In this document: piece after piece, positions 48,076-58,204 of the stretch
Layout: the number at the start of each line of letters is the position of its first letter
Position numbering within the stretch: position 1 is the stretch's first letter
DNA from: Oscillospiraceae bacterium
Lineage (GTDB): Bacteria; Bacillota; Clostridia; Oscillospirales; Oscillospiraceae
Reading direction: 5' to 3'
Assembly (NCBI GenBank): GCA_021770845.1
Contig: JAETQF010000012.1
Coordinates: 1-64,000, forward strand
DNA length: 64,000 bases
Position numbers and translations under genes: made by a program
Notes under the pieces: model-generated
What the model saw: the letters and a program-made list of their open reading frames with translations, nothing else
Database searches by the model: none
What the model was told of the DNA's origin: nothing

Positions 48076-49323
48076 GTGAGTCCCATGGCCAGAAAAGCGA
48101 AGCGGGATCTGACCATCGAGCAGAAGCTGGCCCGGGGGCCCATCGATCTGCCCTTCCTGGCACTGGTGATGCTGCTGACGGGCGTCGGGCTGATCACGCT
48201 GCTGTCCGCCTCCTTCCCCTCCGCCATGTATAACCTGTCCCCCAACGTCACCGACACCGGGGGCGACCCGCTGTATTATTTCATACGGCAGGCCAGGTTC
48301 GCGGCGGTGGGCGTGGTGGCCATGTTCATCATCTCCAGGATCGACTACCAGCAGTTCCGCTGGATGTCCATCTTTGTGCTGATCGGATCCATTCTGCTGA
48401 TGCTGCTGGTGTTCGTCCCCGGCATCGGCAAGTCCGGCGGCGGCGCGACGCGGTGGATCAAGCTGGGCCCCGTCCGCTTCCAGCCCTCGGAGATTGCCAA
48501 GGTGGGCATCATCCTGTACTTTGCCGCCGGGCTGTCCAAGCGGAACAGCCAGCTGGGCCCGCCTCTGGAGAAAAAATGGAACCGGCGCACCCTGCTGGGA
48601 CGTACCTGCGAGCGGCTGGACAGGATCGGCTTCCTGGAGCTGATCCCCTACGGCATTGCCCTGGTGGCGGTGCTGGGGGTTATCGCCCTGCAGGGGCATA
48701 TGTCGGCCATGGTGCTGGTGGTGGTGGCGGCGGGCTCTGTGCTGTTCGCGGCGGGCATCCGGCTGGGCTGGTTTGCCGCCGGCGGGGCGCTGGTGGGGGC
48801 GGCACTCTGGTTCATCATCACCAAGACAGACTACATGACCGAACGGATTAAGATCTGGCAGAACCCCCTCAGCGATCTGCAAGACGGCGGCTACCAGCCC
48901 TGGCAGGGCCGGATCGCCATCGGCTCCGGCGGGCTGCTGGGGGTGGGCCTTGGGAACAGCCGGCAGAAGTACCTGTTCCTCCCGGAGGAGCACAACGACT
49001 ACATCTTCTCCATCTGGTGCGAGGAGATGGGGCTGGTGGGGGCGGTGGTGCTGATGGCCCTGTTCGCCCTGCTGATCATCCGGGGGTTCTGGCTGGCCCT
49101 CCACGCCCGGGATCGGTTCGGCACTCTGCTGATCGTGGGCATCATGTCCCTGTTTGCCTTCCAGGTGTTTTTCAACATCGGCGTGGTGACCGGCTTCCTG
49201 CCCCCCACGGGCATCTCCCTGCCTTTCTTCAGCTACGGCGGCACGGCGCTGATGATCACCCTGGGGGAGATGGGAATTGTGCTGAGCGTATCCAGACAGA
49301 TCGCCGCCCCCAAGGCGGAGTAG
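48076..49323 (+). CDS. ftsW: FtsW/RodA/SpoVE-family glycosyltransferase
   Basis: GGGATRWIKLGPVRFQPSEIAKV, FLPEEHNDYIFSIWCEEMGL, LPFFSYGGTAL. Confidence 0.93.
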   Translation: MSPMARKAKRDLTIEQKLARGPIDLPFLALVMLLTGVGLITLLSASFPSAMYNLSPNVTDTGGDPLYYFIRQARFAAVGVVAMFIISRIDYQQFRWMSIFVLIGSILLMLLVFVPGIGKSGGGATRWIKLGPVRFQPSEIAKVGIILYFAAGLSKRNSQLGPPLEKKWNRRTLLGRTCERLDRIGFLELIPYGIALVAVLGVIALQGHMSAMVLVVVAAGSVLFAAGIRLGWFAAGGALVGAALWFIITKTDYMTERIKIWQNPLSDLQDGGYQPWQGRIAIGSGGLLGVGLGNSRQKYLFLPEEHNDYIFSIWCEEMGLVGAVVLMALFALLIIRGFWLALHARDRFGTLLIVGIMSLFAFQVFFNIGVVTGFLPPTGISLPFFSYGGTALMITLGEMGIVLSVSRQIAAPKAE

Positions 49324-49336
49324 GAGGAAAGGGCCT

Positions 49337-50452
49337 GTGAAAGTGATTTTTACCTGCGGCGGCTCGGCGGGCCACGTGAACCCGGCCCTGGCGGTGGCCC
49401 AGCAGTTTGAGCGGCACCACCCCGGCTGTGAGATCCTGTTCGTGGGGGCGGAGAAGGGGATGGAGCAGCGGCTGGTGTCCCAGGCGGGTTATCCCATCAA
49501 GACGGTGAAGGTGTCTACCTTCGAGCGCACCTGGAGCTGGGCCCATGTGAAGCACAACCTGAAAAGCGCCGTCAAGCTCCCTGTGGGCCAGCGGGAGGCG
49601 GCGGCCATCGTGAAGCAGTTCAAGCCCGATCTGGTGGTGGGCACCGGGGGGTACGCCTCCTATCCCGCCGTCCACGAGGCGGCCAGACGGCATATCCCCT
49701 GCGCCATCCACGAGTCCAACGCCTACCCGGGGCTGACCACCCGGGCGCTGGCCAACAAGGTGGATCTGGTGATGGTGGGCTTCCCCGAGGCGGCGGACTA
49801 TTATAAGGAGGCCAAGCGGGTGGCGGTCACCGGCACCCCGGTGCGGGGGGAGTTCTTCACCCTGGATCGGGAGCGGGCCCGGCTGGAGCTGGGGCTGGCG
49901 GACAGCCAGCCCCTGGTGATCTCCTTCTGGGGCTCCCAGGGGGCGGGGCACATGAGCGCCCGCACGGTGGATTTCGTGGAGCGGTGGGCGGCGGAAGGGC
50001 GCCGGTTCCACTACATCCACGCCGCCGGCCGGGACATCGACGAGATGCCCGGCGAGCTGAAAAAGCGGGGGATTGCGGTATCCGATCAGGAGATCCGCCC
50101 CTACATCGACAATATGCCGGTGGTGATGGCGGCGGCGGACCTGGTGATCTGCCGGGCGGGGGCGTCCACCATCGGGGAGCTCACCGCCCTGGGCAAGCCC
50201 GCCATCCTGGTGCCCTCCCCCTTTGTGGCGGCCAACCACCAGTATAAGAATGCCAAGGTGCTCTACGACCGGGGCGGGGTGGAGCTGGTGGAGGAGAAGG
50301 ACTGCACCGGCGAGGGGCTGTACCGCATGGCGCTGGAGCTGCTGGCGGACGGCAGCCGCCGGGCGGCCATGGGCCGGGCGCTGAAGGAGCTGGCGGCGCC
50401 GGACGCGGCGGGGAAAATCTATGAAAATCTGATGGAACTCATCCAAAAATAA
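49337..50452 (+). CDS. murG: UDP-N-acetylglucosamine-N-acetylmuramyl transferase
   Basis: TCGGSAGHVNPALAVA, GTGGYASYPAV, HESNAYPGLTTRALA. Confidence 0.95.
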   Translation: MKVIFTCGGSAGHVNPALAVAQQFERHHPGCEILFVGAEKGMEQRLVSQAGYPIKTVKVSTFERTWSWAHVKHNLKSAVKLPVGQREAAAIVKQFKPDLVVGTGGYASYPAVHEAARRHIPCAIHESNAYPGLTTRALANKVDLVMVGFPEAADYYKEAKRVAVTGTPVRGEFFTLDRERARLELGLADSQPLVISFWGSQGAGHMSARTVDFVERWAAEGRRFHYIHAAGRDIDEMPGELKKRGIAVSDQEIRPYIDNMPVVMAAADLVICRAGASTIGELTALGKPAILVPSPFVAANHQYKNAKVLYDRGGVELVEEKDCTGEGLYRMALELLADGSRRAAMGRALKELAAPDAAGKIYENLMELIQK

Positions 50453-50512
50453 CGGCGGAAGGGCCATCCGCATAGAATGGGGGGAAATCTCTTTCTATGG
50501 GGAGGCTTTGCC

Positions 50513-51769
50513 ATGAGCGTGATGTACATTCGGGGGGGCGGCCCCCTAAAGGGCGAATTGGCCGTCCACGGGGCGAAGAACAGCGTGCTGCCCATTTTAG
50601 CGGCCTGCCTGCTGGCCCGGGGGCCGGTGACGCTCCACAACTGCCCCCGGCTCACAGACGTGGACGCCGCCCTGTCCATCCTGCGCCGCCTGGGCTGCCG
50701 GGTGGAGCAGGAGGGCCGCACCATCACCGTAGACCCTTCCGGGGCGTCGGGGTGCTCCATCTCTGAGGAGCAGATGCGGGCCATGCGCTCGTCCATCATC
50801 TTTCTGGGCCCGCTGCTGGCCCGGGCGGGGGAGGCCCACCTGACCTACCCCGGGGGGTGCGAGCTGGGCCCCCGGCCCATCGACCTGCATCTGTCCGCCA
50901 TCCGCGCCCTGGGGTGCCAGGTGACGGAGGATCGGGGCATCCACTGCCAGGGGCGGCCCCGGGGGGGCGAGATCCAGCTGGCCCTGCCCAGCGTGGGGGC
51001 CACGGAGAACGCCATGCTGTGCGCCGTGGGGGCGGACGGCCCCACCACCATCACCAACGCCGCCCGAGAGCCGGAGATCGGGGATCTCCAGAGCTTCCTC
51101 AACCGGCTGGGGGCAAACGTCCGGGGTGCGGGCAGCTCCACCGTCACGGTGGAGGGGGGCCGCGCCCTGTCCGGCGGAGAGTACACGATCATGGGCGACC
51201 GGATTGTGGCGGCCACCCTGCTGTCCGCCGCGGCGGCAGCCGGAGGGCGGGTGCGGCTGAGCGGGGTGGACTGGCGGCATCTGGCCACCGTCCTGTCCGT
51301 GTTCCACCAGGCCGGGTGCCGGGTGGAGAGCCGGATGGAGTACGTGGAGCTGGCCCGGGACAGGGATGTCCCCCTGAAGGGGGTGCCCACCATCCGCACC
51401 GCCCCCTATCCCGGCTTCCCCACCGACGCCCAGGCCCCCGTCATGGCGGCGCTGGCGGCGTCCCAGGGGTGCACCCTCTTTGTGGAGACCATGTTCGACA
51501 GCCGCTACCGCCACGTGCCCGAGCTCATCCGCATGGGGGCGGACATCACCACCGAGGGCCGGGTGGCCCTGGTGCGGGGGGTGGAGCGGCTTCGGGGGGC
51601 CAGGGTGGAGGCCGCCGACCTGCGGGGCGGCGGGGCGCTGGCCGTGGCGGCGCTGGGCGCGGAGGGTGCCACCGTGCTGTCCGGCCTGCACCACATCGAC
51701 CGGGGCTACGAGGGGCTGGAGGGGATGCTCCGCTCACTGGGCGCATGGGTGGAGCGCCGGGAGGAATAG
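50513..51769 (+). CDS. murA: UDP-N-acetylglucosamine 1-carboxyvinyltransferase
   Basis: GAKNSVLPILAACLLA, ATENAMLCAVGADGPTTITNAAREPEI, FPTDAQAP. Confidence 0.93.
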   Translation: MSVMYIRGGGPLKGELAVHGAKNSVLPILAACLLARGPVTLHNCPRLTDVDAALSILRRLGCRVEQEGRTITVDPSGASGCSISEEQMRAMRSSIIFLGPLLARAGEAHLTYPGGCELGPRPIDLHLSAIRALGCQVTEDRGIHCQGRPRGGEIQLALPSVGATENAMLCAVGADGPTTITNAAREPEIGDLQSFLNRLGANVRGAGSSTVTVEGGRALSGGEYTIMGDRIVAATLLSAAAAAGGRVRLSGVDWRHLATVLSVFHQAGCRVESRMEYVELARDRDVPLKGVPTIRTAPYPGFPTDAQAPVMAALAASQGCTLFVETMFDSRYRHVPELIRMGADITTEGRVALVRGVERLRGARVEAADLRGGGALAVAALGAEGATVLSGLHHIDRGYEGLEGMLRSLGAWVERREE

Positions 51770-51796
51770 ACACAAAAGATCAGAGGTGAGTGACCG

Positions 51797-52561
51797 GTGG
51801 CACGACAGCGCAGACACCCCCCGAGAAGGCGGCGCCGGGGCCGGTTCAGTGGACTTTATAAGCTCCTGTCCATCCTGCTGGTGGCGGCGGCTGTGGTGCT
51901 GGCCTGCGTGGTGTTTTTCCGGGTGAACTCCGTGGAGGTGACGGGCAACGCCCGCTACACCGCCGCGGAGGTCATCAAGGCGTCGGGAATTCAGATGGGG
52001 GACAATCTCATTGCGCTGCCCCGGAGCCGGGTGTCGGCGTCCATCTGCGCCCAGCTGCCCTATGTGGAGAGCGTGTCCATCCGTAAGGCGCTGCCCGACG
52101 GGGTGGTGCTGTCGGTGACGGAGCGGGTGGCGGCGGCGTCGGTGGAGTCCGCCGAGGGCCGCTGGCTGGTGTCCGCCCAGGGCAAGCTGCTGGAAAAGGA
52201 CAAGGGCGGCGTGGACGTCATTCGGATCACCGGCCTGACGGCGGCGGGGCCCTATGCGGGAGGCATGATCCAGGCGGCGGAGGGGGAGGAGACCACCCTG
52301 CGCTACGTGGGGGAGCTGCTGGCGGAGCTGGAGAGCCGGGGCTTGCTGGGCCAGTGCGCCGCCCTGGACTGCTCCGCCGCCACCTCCATGACCCTGGATT
52401 GGGGGATCTACCGGGTGAAGCTGCCCCGGGGCGGGGACTATAGCTATTATTTGAGCCTGACCCAGGCGGCGCTGGACAGCGGGAAGCTGCCCGAGGGGGT
52501 GGCCGGGACGCTGGATCTGACGATCACGGAGGGAAAGGTCAATTTTAAGCCCGGAGTGTGA
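51797..52561 (+). CDS. ftsQ: Cell division protein FtsQ/DivIB
   Basis: TM followed by POTRA-like VNSVEVTGNARYTAAEVIKASGIQMGDNLIALPRSRV. Confidence 0.88.
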   Translation: MARQRRHPPRRRRRGRFSGLYKLLSILLVAAAVVLACVVFFRVNSVEVTGNARYTAAEVIKASGIQMGDNLIALPRSRVSASICAQLPYVESVSIRKALPDGVVLSVTERVAAASVESAEGRWLVSAQGKLLEKDKGGVDVIRITGLTAAGPYAGGMIQAAEGEETTLRYVGELLAELESRGLLGQCAALDCSAATSMTLDWGIYRVKLPRGGDYSYYLSLTQAALDSGKLPEGVAGTLDLTITEGKVNFKPGV

Positions 52562-52601
52562 CAAAGGAGCAGGAAAAATTTCCCCGTGCCCAAATTTTCT
52601 A

Positions 52602-52630
52602 TTGACCGTCTCGGGAAAAAAGAGTACAAT
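52602..52630 (+). promoter_or_regulatory. ftsZ promoter TTGACC-N17-TACAAT
   Basis: -35 52602-52607, -10 52625-52630. Confidence 0.65.
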
Positions 52631-52697
52631 AAACAAAATATAGGCACCTGATCTGAATGAGACACATTTTATCTGTTTTACATAGGAGGACTTGGCT

Positions 52698-53867
52698 ATG
52701 GCGTTTGTAATGGATTCCGCCGCGAAGAACGATGACGTCCTGAAGGTCATCGGGGTTGGCGGCGGCGGCAATAATGTGGTAAACCGTATGGTGCGGGCCG
52801 GGATGCAGGGCGTGGAGTTTATCGCGGTGAACACCGACCGGCAGTGCCTCAACGCGTCCGAGGCCACCCAGAAGCTGGCCATCGGGGAGAAGCTCACTGG
52901 CGGCAAGGGCGCCGGGGCCAACCCCGAGGTAGGCCGGGAGTCTGCCCGGGAGAGCAAAGAGCAGATCACCGCCCTGCTGGAGGGGGCGGACATGGTATTC
53001 GTCACCGCCGGCATGGGGGGCGGCACCGGCACCGGCGCGGCCCCGGTGGTGGCGGAGATCGCCAAGGAGAAGGGCATCCTCACCGTGGGGGTTGTCACCA
53101 AGCCCTTCAACTTTGAGGGCCGCCGCCGCATGGAGCAGGCCGCCCGCGGCATTGAGGAGCTGCGCCAGAAGGTGGACTCCCTGGTGATCATCCCCAACGA
53201 CCGGCTCCAGTACGCCACCGACGAGAAGATCACCTTTGCCAACGCCTTCGCCATCGCGGACGACGTGCTGCGCCAGGCGGTGCAGTCCATCTCCGACCTC
53301 ATCAAAACCACCGGCCTCATCAACCTGGACTTCGCCGACGTCACCGCCGTCATGAAGGACGCGGGGCTGGCCCACATGGGCGTGGGCCGGGGCTCCGGCA
53401 AGAACAAGGCGGAGGACGCCACCCGCATCGCCATCAACAGCCCCCTGCTGGAGACCTCCATACAGGGGGCCAAGGGCATCATCGTCAACATCACCGGGCC
53501 CATGGACATGGGGCTGGAGGAGGTGGAGCTGGCCGCCGAGATGGTCAAGCAGGTGGCCGACCCCGACGCTTTGTTCATGATGGGTACCGCTTTCGACGAC
53601 TCCCTGGAGGACGAGCTGCGGGTCACCGTCATCGCCACCGGCTTCGGCGAGGTGGACAACCCGGTGCCCGGCCAGGAGGAACCCAAGCAGGAGGTCAAGC
53701 AGGCGGCGCCCCAGCCCGGGCCCGCCAAAGAGAAGGAGGACAAGCCCGACTGCGTGCCCGCCGGGGTGGGGGCCGTCATGCCCCCCAAGCCCCTGTCCAG
53801 CGCGGCGGCGGAGCCCCCGGAGGCGGATCCCTTCGACGATATCTTCCGGATCTTTAATAAGAAATGA
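52698..53867 (+). CDS. ftsZ: Cell division protein FtsZ
   Basis: [31 protein letters not shown] tubulin signature. Confidence 0.98.
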   Translation: MAFVMDSAAKNDDVLKVIGVGGGGNNVVNRMVRAGMQGVEFIAVNTDRQCLNASEATQKLAIGEKLTGGKGAGANPEVGRESARESKEQITALLEGADMVFVTAGMGGGTGTGAAPVVAEIAKEKGILTVGVVTKPFNFEGRRRMEQAARGIEELRQKVDSLVIIPNDRLQYATDEKITFANAFAIADDVLRQAVQSISDLIKTTGLINLDFADVTAVMKDAGLAHMGVGRGSGKNKAEDATRIAINSPLLETSIQGAKGIIVNITGPMDMGLEEVELAAEMVKQVADPDALFMMGTAFDDSLEDELRVTVIATGFGEVDNPVPGQEEPKQEVKQAAPQPGPAKEKEDKPDCVPAGVGAVMPPKPLSSAAAEPPEADPFDDIFRIFNKK

Positions 53868-53935
53868 GCAGCACCCCCTCCCGGGCCTGGGCCTGGGAGG
53901 GGGTTGTGAGCATCAGAGGAAAGGGGGGAGGGCGC

Positions 53936-54858
53936 ATGGGTGTGCGGGGACGGTTTGCCCCCACCCCCAGCGGGCGGATGCACCTGGGCAACCTGCTGGC
54001 GGCGCTGCTGGCCTGGCTGGACGCGCGCAGCTGCGGAGGAGAGCTGGTGCTGCGGATTGAGGATCTGGATACCCAGCGGACAAGCCCCGAGCTTGCCGCA
54101 CAGCTGATGGAGGATCTGCGGTGGCTGGGGCTGGACTGGGACGAGGGCGGCCTGGAGCCGGACTATATGCAGAGCTGCCGCACGGCCTGTTACGAGGAGG
54201 CGTTCCGGGCGCTGGGAGAGCAGGGGCTGCTCTACCCCTGCTACTGCTCCCGGACGGAGCGGATGGCGGCCTCCGCCCCCCACCGGGACGACGGGGCGGT
54301 GGTGTACTCCGGGAAGTGCTTCCACCTGACGCAGGAGGAGCGGGCCGCGCTGGAGCGGCAGGGCCGCCGTCCGGCGTGGCGGGTGCGCTGCCCGGATCTG
54401 TCCGTCACCGTGGAGGACGGAAACTGCGGGACGTACACCGAAAACCTGGCCCGGGACTGCGGGGACTTTATCGTCCGGCGCTCCGACGGGGTGTTTGCCT
54501 ATCAGCTGGCGGTGGTGGTGGACGACGCCCTCATGGGGGTGAACCACGTGGTGCGGGGGCGGGATCTGCTGTGCTCCGCCCCCCGGCAGGCGTGGCTCCA
54601 CCGGGTGCTGGGCTATGAGCCGCCCCGGTTCTTCCACACGCCCCTGCTGCTGGCCCCCGACGGGCGGCGGCTGGCCAAGCGGGATCGGGATCTGGACATG
54701 GGCGCCCTCCGGGCGCGGTACACGCCCCAGGAGCTCACCGGGCTGCTGGCCTGCTGCGCGGGGCTGCTGGACAGGCCGGAAAAAGTCACAGCGCAAGAGC
54801 TTGTCCGGCAGTTCTCATGGGCAAAAGTGCCGAAAAATGACGTTGTAGTTGGTTGTCC

Positions 54859-54862
<4 letters not shown>
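53936..54862 (+). CDS. gluQ: Glutamyl-Q tRNA(Asp) synthetase-like protein
   Basis: RFAPTPSGRMHLGNLLAALL, CYCSRTER zinc site, RLAKRDRD KMSKS-equivalent; no anticodon-binding domain. Confidence 0.88.
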
Positions 54863-56405
<1,543 letters not shown>

Positions 56406-56410
56406 GGTTA

Positions 56411-56443
56411 CAAACTCCCCCGGCATAGCCGGGGGAGTTTGTG
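56411..56443 (+). terminator. First guaB terminator hairpin
   Basis: ACAAACTCCCCCGGC-ata-GCCGGGGGAGTTTGT. Confidence 0.75.
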
Positions 56444-56451
56444 TCAGCATA

Positions 56452-56487
56452 GGAAGCCCCAGCTACGCCCCTAATCCCCAATAAGGA
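56452..56487. repeat. guaB 3'-end repeat, copy 2 (diverged)
   Basis: AGGAAGCCCCAGCTACGCCCCTAATCCCCAATAAGG. Confidence 0.8.
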
Positions 56488-56492
56488 GAACG

Positions 56493-56518
56493 GCCCCCCG
56501 GCGAAAGCCGGGGGGCCT
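56493..56518 (+). terminator. Second guaB terminator hairpin
   Basis: GGCCCCCCGGC-gaaa-GCCGGGGGGCC then tggttt. Confidence 0.75.
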
Positions 56519-56536
56519 GGTTTATGGGCGGAAGTT

Positions 56537-57076
56537 TTACAGCGTCAGCCTCACGGCGTCAGCCTCCGGGCGGAGGGGATCCAGCAGGAGGATGTCCAGC
56601 CCCTTGTCCATGGCATAGTTCAAGGTGTACTGGGTGCCTCCCGGCGTGCCGTCAAATACCGCCAGCACCGCCGCCGCCCGATCCACCAGATACCGATCCC
56701 GGCGGTGCATACAGTAGCGGTCATAGTGCTGCTGCACCACCGTCTCCAGGTCGCAGCGATCCAGGATGGAGCGCCAGCGGCGGCGCTGCCCCTCCGGCCA
56801 GCGATCCGCCTGGGTGGGGCAGGGCACCGCCCCTTCCACCGTGAGGCCGGGGAGGCTGTCCCGCAACTCCAGGGCGGCCTCGGCAAAGTAGAGGTCGCAG
56901 CCCATGGCCATGCCGGAGATGAAGTGCCGATAGCCCCGGCAGTACAGCGCCCGGATCTCCCGGCGCAGTCCGTCCTTCAGGGCGGCGCAGCGGGGGTCGG
57001 TCTCGTCATCCCCCCAGGGCAGCTTGTCCGGGCGGTGGCCCGTAAAACAGCAGGTGCGGCCGGATTCTATGGCCAC
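56537..57076 (-). CDS. SLOG/DUF1273-family protein (YpsA-like)
   Basis: CCFTGHRPDKLPWG, FISGMAMGCDLYFAEAAL, DGTPGGTQYTLNYA. Confidence 0.85.
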   Translation of the reverse strand: MAIESGRTCCFTGHRPDKLPWGDDETDPRCAALKDGLRREIRALYCRGYRHFISGMAMGCDLYFAEAALELRDSLPGLTVEGAVPCPTQADRWPEGQRRRWRSILDRCDLETVVQQHYDRYCMHRRDRYLVDRAAAVLAVFDGTPGGTQYTLNYAMDKGLDILLLDPLRPEADAVRLTL

Positions 57077-57190
57077 GGGACTCCCCCCTTCCTCTGATTA
57101 GTACAATTGTATAATATCAGCGGGGAGCCGTCAAGGGAAAAATAGAACGTTAGTTTTAAAAATTTCGACAGAAGGCGACAAAAAAGGGGC

Positions 57191-57219
57191 TTGCATTTTT
57201 TGCCGGTTGGGCCTATAAT
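57191..57219 (+). promoter_or_regulatory. Promoter TTGCAT-N17-TATAAT upstream of the FMN riboswitch
   Basis: -35 57191-57196, -10 57214-57219. Confidence 0.7.
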
Positions 57220-57243
57220 AGGGCACGGAACAAGTGAATGAGT

Positions 57244-57354
57244 GTCTTCAGGGCGGGGTGAAAGTCCCCACTGGCGGTACAGTCCGCAACCCGCGAAAGC
57301 GGTGGATCCGGTGAAACTCCGGAACCAACGGTTACAGTCCGGATGGAAGAAGAC
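57244..57354 (+). ncRNA. FMN riboswitch (RFN element)
   Basis: TCTTCAGGGCGGGGTGAAAGTCCCCACTGGCGGTACAGTCCGCAACCCGC...GGTGGATCCGGTGAAACTCCGGAACCAACGGTTACAGTCCGGATGGAAGAAGA. Confidence 0.97.
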
Positions 57355-57434
57355 GCGCGGCCCCTCTTGAGGTAGTGTTGCGCCTGGAAGACAGTCTTTT
57401 CAGGCGTTTCAGACTATTTCAGGAGGTTTTTGTT

Positions 57435-58157
57435 ATGTTGGAAAATCTGTCAAAGCTGTGGGCGGCGGTGCAGGAGAACGTGATGTTCCTGCTGATGTGC
57501 CTGCTGGTGTTCGCGGGCATCTTTGTGGCGGCCCTGCTGCTGGAGAAGCTGTGGCTCAAGCCGGTGAAGCAGTCCCCGGCCCGCCGGGTGGCCTATGTGG
57601 GCATCTTCGCCGCCATCGCCGCCGTGCTGATGTATCTGGAGTTTCCCCTGCCCTTCGCCCCGGCCTTCTATGAGATCGACTTCAGCGAGATCCCGGTGCT
57701 GATCTGCTCCTTCTCCATGGGCCCGGTGGCCGGGGTGGTGTGCGAGTTTCTGAAGGTGGTGCTCAAGCTGTTCCTGAAGGGCACCTCCACCGCCTTTGTG
57801 GGCGATCTGGCCAACTTTGTGGTGGGCTGCGCCCTGATCCTGCCCGCCTCGGTGGTGTACTTCGCCAATAAGACCAAGAAGGGCGCCGTCATCGGCATGG
57901 CCGTGGGCACCGTGTGCATCACGGTAGTGGGCAGCCTGTTCAACGCGGTCTACCTGATCCCCGCCTTTTCCGTGCTGTACGATATGCCGCTGGACGTGAT
58001 CATCGGCATGGGCACCGATATCAACCCCAGTATCACCAGCGTGAATACATTGGTACTGTTCGCCGTGGCGCCCTTCAACCTGCTCAAGGGCGTGGCGGAT
58101 TCCATCATCACCTTCCTGCTGTATAAGCACATCGAGCGGCTGCTGCGGATGCGGTAA
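57435..58157 (+). CDS. ribU: Riboflavin ECF transporter S component
   Basis: Multi-TM ECF-S protein immediately downstream of the FMN riboswitch. Confidence 0.9.
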   Translation: MLENLSKLWAAVQENVMFLLMCLLVFAGIFVAALLLEKLWLKPVKQSPARRVAYVGIFAAIAAVLMYLEFPLPFAPAFYEIDFSEIPVLICSFSMGPVAGVVCEFLKVVLKLFLKGTSTAFVGDLANFVVGCALILPASVVYFANKTKKGAVIGMAVGTVCITVVGSLFNAVYLIPAFSVLYDMPLDVIIGMGTDINPSITSVNTLVLFAVAPFNLLKGVADSIITFLLYKHIERLLRMR

Positions 58158-58166
58158 GACAGAGCG

Positions 58167-58204
58167 AAAGCGCCCCTCCGGTTCATCCGGAGGGGCGCTT
58201 TTTA
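58167..58204. terminator. Bidirectional terminator between ribU and the convergent hydratase gene
   Basis: AAAGCGCCCCTCCGG-ttcat-CCGGAGGGGCGCTTTTT; overlaps the hydratase stop region. Confidence 0.85.

Noticed and set aside
51734-54796. 1020-aa minus-strand ORF opposite ftsQ/ftsZ/gluQ
   Set aside because: Antisense high-GC artefact over three strongly supported genes
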